This document shows, piece by piece, positions 5,045-7,089 of a DNA stretch of 7,089 nucleotides (position 1 is the stretch's first letter; every line of letters begins with the position of its first letter). This stretch comes from JAAZIN01 sp033809435 (GTDB lineage Bacteria > Bacillota > Dethiobacteria > DTU022). Below the pieces are notes generated by a model that did no database searches, was not told where the DNA came from, and saw nothing but the letters and a program-made list of their open reading frames with translations. The DNA is taken from positions 1 to 7,089 of the forward strand of contig JAPXLS010000117.1 in NCBI GenBank assembly GCA_033809435.1, given 5' to 3'. The position numbers and the translations under genes are program-made.

Positions 5045-6940
5045 ATGCAAAAAATTTACCTGAGCAATATTCCGCGGCAGGAAGCGCGGCAAAAGTTTCT
5101 CGGGGGCGCCCGGATTGCCCGCCGCGTAGAAAACATCAAGACGGGCGCATCACTGGGACGGGTTACTGCAGAGGCTCTTTTTGCCCGGCTCTCCATGCCT
5201 GGGGACCATGCCGCAGCCATGGACGGTTTCGCTGTGCAGGCCGAGCGCACCTTCAGCGCAAACGATCAGAATCCGCTTCAGCTAACCCCTGAGGAATGCC
5301 TGCCCGTTGACACGGGTGATCCGCTGCCTCCCGGCTTCGACGCCGTGATCATGGTGGAAGAGGTCCAACCCGTTGCCGGAGGCGGTATCGAGATCCTGGC
5401 CCCGGCCACGCCCTGGCAGCATGTCCGCCCCGTCGGTGAAGATGTGGTGTCCGGCGAACTTTTGCTGCCGGCCTTTCACCGGCTTCGCCCGCCCGATCTG
5501 GGTGTGCTCCTGGCAGGGGGAATTATGGAAGTTCCAGTTCTGGCCAAACCGGGAGTAACGATCATTCCCACAGGGACAGAATTGATTCCACCCGAGGAAA
5601 AACGATGCAGGGGGGACATCCCCGACTTCAACAGCACCGTTGTTGCCGCCTATCTGGAGCAGTGGGGCGCTGCAGCGAGAATTTACCCCATCATTCCCGA
5701 CGATCGGGACAGGTTGGAGAAGGCTGCCGCAGAGGCGGCAGCAAAAAGCGACCTGGTCATCATCATTGCCGGCTCCTCCGCCGGTCGGGAAGATTACACG
5801 GTGCACGTGATGGAGGCGCTGGGTGAGGTTTTTGTACACGGTATCGGTACGCGTCCCGGCAAGCCGACCATCCTCGGGCAGATCGCGGGAAAGCCGGCGG
5901 TGGGGCTGCCGGGTTATCCCGTCTCCGCCTATCTCAGCCTGGAATGGTTTGTCCGTCCGCTGATCTGCCGCACACTGGGACAGGCCGAGCCGGCCAGGGA
6001 GAGACTTGCCGTCAAACTGGGCCGGCGCGTTGTTTCAGAGATAGGTGTTGAGGAGTACGTGCGCATGGCCGTGGGCTGCGTTGACGATCATTTTGTAGCC
6101 AACCCCCTGGAGCGGGGCGCCGGAGTAACCATGTCGCTGGTCAGGGCGGACGGAATGCTGGTCATACCGCCTGAATCCCTGGGCTTTGAGCGGGGAGAAA
6201 CTGCCGAGCTGGAACTCTTCCGCCCTGCGGCGGAGCTGCAGGGCAACCTTCTTGCCGCCGGCAGCCACGACCTGATCATCGATCTGCTGGCCACTGCCCT
6301 GAAAGAGCGGGGCACCGGCCTGACGCTCTCCTCGGCGCACCTGGGCAGCATGGGCGGCATTGCCGCCATCGGCAACGGCCAGGCCCACCTGGCCGGGGTG
6401 CACCTGTTTGATCCCGAAACCGGGGATTACAACAGCCCTTACATCAAACGGCTGCTGCCCGGCCGCGATCTCTGCCTGGTCAACCTCGCTTACCGGATGC
6501 AGGGCTGGATCGTGCCACCGGGTAATCCGGATAATGTCGGCGGTATTGCCGACCTTGCCGCAAAAAAACTTGGTTTTGTCAACCGTCAAAAAGGCGCCGG
6601 CACCCGTCTCCTCTTTGATTATCAGCTGGACCGGGCGGGGCTGGAACCCGCCGACATTTACGGGTACGAGCGGGAAGAGCATACGCACCTCGGTGTAGCC
6701 GCCTCCGTGGCTGCCGGATCGGCCCGGGCCGGGTTGGGAATCTTGCCCGCCGCCCGCGCCTTCGGGCTTGATTTTGTGCCGCTCTGCGAAGAGCGCTATG
6801 ATTTGCTGATGAGCACATCATTTTACCACTCGGCAGCAGGTAAGGTTATTTTGGAGCTCATTACAGATTCCGCTTTTCAGCAAAGAGTTGAAGCGCTGGG
6901 CGGTTACAGCATGCGCAACACCGGCAAACTGATGACCTGA
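5045..6940 (+). CDS. MoeA-like molybdenumtransferase fused to C-terminal PBP-like (COG1910-type) domain
   Basis: The product has 631 residues in two parts. Residues 1-395 are a full MoeA with AAMDGFAV (Asp60), VDTGDPLPPG (Thr90), VGEDV (Asp133), PTGTEL (Glu179, with Thr where MoeA usually has Asp), GDIPDFNS (Asp194), AGSSAGRED (Asp250, where SGG is more usual), RPGKP and GLPGYPVSA. So catalysis is probably kept, though the pocket differs. Residues about 403-630 form a PBP-like domain related to molybdate/tungstate-binding and LysR effector domains: GSHDLIIDLL at 406, AHLAGVHLFDPETGDYN at 447-463, the conserved NRQKGAGTR at 513-521, and LGVAASVAAGSARAGLG at 549-565. No signal peptide or membrane segment is present, so the domain acts in the cytoplasm, perhaps binding the oxyanion or sensing metal. 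The ATG has AAGGA nine bases upstream. Such fusions occur in anaerobic bacteria and archaea; their exact role is not settled. Confidence 0.92.
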   Translation: MQKIYLSNIPRQEARQKFLGGARIARRVENIKTGASLGRVTAEALFARLSMPGDHAAAMDGFAVQAERTFSANDQNPLQLTPEECLPVDTGDPLPPGFDAVIMVEEVQPVAGGGIEILAPATPWQHVRPVGEDVVSGELLLPAFHRLRPPDLGVLLAGGIMEVPVLAKPGVTIIPTGTELIPPEEKRCRGDIPDFNSTVVAAYLEQWGAAARIYPIIPDDRDRLEKAAAEAAAKSDLVIIIAGSSAGREDYTVHVMEALGEVFVHGIGTRPGKPTILGQIAGKPAVGLPGYPVSAYLSLEWFVRPLICRTLGQAEPARERLAVKLGRRVVSEIGVEEYVRMAVGCVDDHFVANPLERGAGVTMSLVRADGMLVIPPESLGFERGETAELELFRPAAELQGNLLAAGSHDLIIDLLATALKERGTGLTLSSAHLGSMGGIAAIGNGQAHLAGVHLFDPETGDYNSPYIKRLLPGRDLCLVNLAYRMQGWIVPPGNPDNVGGIADLAAKKLGFVNRQKGAGTRLLFDYQLDRAGLEPADIYGYEREEHTHLGVAASVAAGSARAGLGILPAARAFGLDFVPLCEERYDLLMSTSFYHSAAGKVILELITDSAFQQRVEALGGYSMRNTGKLMT

Positions 6941-7014
6941 TGGGCTGTGGTTTAGAGACCATAATGCATCAAGCTGTAGTTTTGCAGAGATCTCGAGCGG
7001 GGGAAGGGGATAAT

Positions 7015-7089
7015 ATGACTCTGACTGATCTTTACGGGCGCAGGCATGATTATTTACGGATTTCGGTAACGGACCGCTGCAACCTGCGC
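7015..7089 (+). CDS. moaA: GTP 3',8-cyclase MoaA (start only, cut by window edge)
   Basis: Only the first 25 codons are in the window. They include DLYGRRHDYLRISVTDRCNLR, the near-invariant N-terminus of MoaA, and the first cysteine of the CxxxCxxC cluster motif (Cys22). MoaA is the radical-SAM enzyme that begins molybdopterin synthesis from GTP. AAGGGG (7005-7010) lies four bases before the ATG. The 74-base gap after the fused MoeA gene shows no clear terminator or promoter, so moaA is probably in the same operon and under the same riboswitch. Confidence 0.93.
   Translation, partial: MTLTDLYGRRHDYLRISVTDRCNLR

Noticed and set aside
3710..5092. Long open frame of 460 codons on the - strand opposite moeA
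   Set aside because: It is a shadow of moeA, which has unmistakable family motifs on the + strand. The antisense product is of low complexity, lacks any recognised motif, and has no sensible ribosome binding site.
5723..5742. 8-bp inverted repeat GCTGCCGC/GCGGCAGC in the fused MoeA gene
   Set aside because: It encodes an alanine-rich helix (AAAEAAAK) where repeated GC-rich alanine codons readily produce complementarity. The following A-run is not a terminator signal on either strand in the needed direction.
6035..6688. - strand open frame of 217 codons opposite the fused MoeA gene
   Set aside because: It is antisense to the PBP-like domain, whose conserved motifs are on the + strand. It arises from GC-rich codon use.
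6987..6997. Short palindrome GAGATCTC next to CTCGAG before moaA
   Set aside because: It is too short to be significant, and probably chance rather than an operator or cloning remnant.
1..7089. CRISPR array, tRNA or rRNA gene, transposase or insertion sequence ends
   Set aside because: No regularly spaced repeats, tRNA-like arms, rRNA sequence or transposase motifs were seen anywhere in the window by eye.

Overview
This window looks like chromosomal DNA from an anaerobic, GC-rich Gram-positive bacterium of the Clostridia (Moorella or Desulfotomaculum-like). The reasons are strong AGGAGG-type ribosome binding sites, a LiaI/LiaF-type envelope protein gene, paired short CHR transporter genes, and a molybdopterin operon in which a MoeA is fused to a periplasmic-binding-protein-like domain. 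All convincing genes lie on the + strand. The taxonomic call is an inference from gene content and style, not from a marker gene.

Left part (1-1287): the 3' end of a small membrane protein gene is followed, two bases after its stop, by a LiaI/LiaF-like membrane protein with a C-terminal adhesin-like beta domain. The unit closes with a strong intrinsic terminator. Next comes a stretch without a convincing gene (1288 to about 1670), more AT-rich than its surroundings.

Middle part (1675-3511): a candidate promoter and a roughly 130-base leader with two predicted hairpins precede a MarR-family regulator gene. Two half-size chromate-transporter (CHR) genes follow, one base apart. These three genes probably form one oxyanion or stress-responsive operon, with perfect palindromes near marR and at the marR/chrA junction as candidate operators.

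Right part (3557-7089): an extended -10 promoter, overlapped by a perfect AT-rich inverted repeat, drives a leader that matches a molybdenum-cofactor (Moco) family riboswitch and ends in a terminator-like expression platform. The leader appears to lack the P3 stem, a form that has been proposed to respond to tungsten cofactor. Downstream are moeA, then a 631-residue MoeA carrying a C-terminal PBP-like domain, then the start of moaA, cut by the window edge. Together these genes make the pterin part of the cofactor (MoaA) and insert the metal (two MoeA paralogues), apparently under feedback control by the finished cofactor.

The points most worth following up are the possible tungsten-type riboswitch in front of two different MoeA proteins, the unassigned role of the cytoplasmic PBP-like domain, the structured marR leader, and the CHR pair beside the molybdenum/tungsten operon.
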